Both the position numbers and the translations under genes were made by a program. From positions 12,573,500 through 12,637,499 of the forward strand of contig CM068316.1 of assembly GCA_034766995.1 (NCBI GenBank): 64,000 bases of DNA. The letters are read 5' to 3'. A model generated the notes under the pieces. The model saw only the letters and a list, made by a program, of their open reading frames with translations, was not told where the DNA came from and searched no databases. Positions 63,648 to 64,000 of this stretch are shown piece by piece (positions within the stretch are counted from its first letter, which is position 1; the number at the start of each line of letters is the position of its first letter). Source of the stretch: Acanthacorydalis orientalis (lineage: Eukaryota; Arthropoda; Insecta; Megaloptera; Corydalidae).

Positions 63648-63735
63648 TATTTATTGAACATTTTTGATCAGAAAGTATGTGTGGGTGTTGTTGAGATGTG
63701 ACGAAATTCATTTGTGAAATTGATTATAAGCTGTT

Positions 63736-64000
63736 GTATAAAGCTGTTCTATCATCTGACCCAGTATTCGAATATGCACTCAACCAATTGAAATATAGTT
63801 GTTGTTTGTCTAAAAAAAGAACTTAGTTACCTTAAGTGTCAATAAAGAATAAAAAAACACAGATTTTTCATTTTCACTTCTATTCCAAATCAGCAATAAT
63901 ACTGAAACGAATTAAATTTAAAATGTTTAATAGATTTGATATATTCATTATACATTTTTGTTTTTCAGTAAGCGTTCAAATTCTAAACTGAAAAAATTAA
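63736..64000. other. AT-rich sequence to window end, no gene seen
   Basis: No ORF, exon or repeat terminus recognised. Confidence 0.6.

Larger units (their letters stand above)
62780..63735. repeat. FB fold-back element, copy 7, split by a mariner
   Basis: Left part 62780-63076: AGCACTATGGCAAAATTCAC, TTTCATAGATAAATTTTTCG, CATAAACCACAAAAATATTT, CAACAATTGATTATTTATTA, then an inner inverted pair (CGTATTTCGATATCAGTGCT and GGCTCGCCATCGAAATGCGT), ending AAATATTCAATAATTA. Right part 63650-63735: TTTATTGAACATTTTTGATC, AGAAAGTATGTGTGGGTGTT, GACGAAATTCATTTGTGAAA, which is the inverse of the left arm. Removing 63077-63647 and one TA restores a continuous element of about 380 bp, the best view of FB organisation here. 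Confidence 0.85.

Overview
This window looks like gene-poor intergenic or deep intronic DNA from a large, very AT-rich metazoan genome. By eye it is about a quarter G+C. There is no operon, no ribosome-binding site, no rRNA and no tRNA that I can support. The pervasive long (TA)n tracts grading into (GTAT)n, (TG)n and (CA)n, together with mariner, DUF4817-type DDE and hAT elements, resemble cephalopod or other mollusc sequence. Some AT-rich insects and cnidarians remain possible. The organism assignment is inference.

Host-gene content is minimal. The best candidate is one 61-base exon at 40156-40216 (+), bounded by a good acceptor and donor and far richer in G+C than its surroundings. A 40-codon ORF with signal-peptide character at 44291-44413 (+) is speculative. 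Most other ORFs are read through TA microsatellites, lie inside transposons, or are near the length chance would give in such AT-rich DNA.

What the window really holds is a graveyard of DNA transposons, almost all internally deleted. (1) Four copies of one mariner family with cecropia/Hsmar1-like termini lie at 20297-20866 (+), about 25082-25276 (+), 60174-about 60750 (-) and 63077-63647 (+). All share one breakpoint that fuses the end of the helix-turn-helix domain directly to the 3' terminus, so the catalytic domain is absent. (2) Two copies of a second mariner family (41769-42283 and 50033-50564, transposase antisense) share a different deletion that joins the N-terminal HTH to the extreme C-terminus. 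(3) A DUF4817/DDE-type element lies at 32191-33014. (4) A hAT element of the GTF2IRD2-like type lies at 12189-13071. (5) A 203-bp element with terminal inverted repeats lies at 11159-11361. (6) Weak pogo/Tigger-like, Tc1-like and hAT-like remnants are also present.

Two fold-back families stand out. One (called FB here) has about 100-bp inverted arms, termini close to TGGCACTATGGCTAAATTC and a TCAATAATTGATTATTGA-like core. It occurs about a dozen times, mostly in the right half. One FB copy (62780-63735) is split by the mariner at 63077-63647, with a clean TA duplication exactly in its core. A second family of small hairpins carries CCGAAACTAGT-type arms (17787-17936, 30483-30547, 30641-30735).

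Layout: 1-11 kb is TA tracts plus an 86-bp perfect palindrome. 11-15 kb holds the TIR element, the hAT remnant and a hairpin. 17-33 kb holds hairpins, mariners, a possible Tc1 relic and the DUF4817 element. 33-53 kb holds FB elements, the candidate exon and the second mariner family. 58-64 kb holds FB and mariner insertions, including the nested pair. The rest is AT-rich sequence in which I see no gene.
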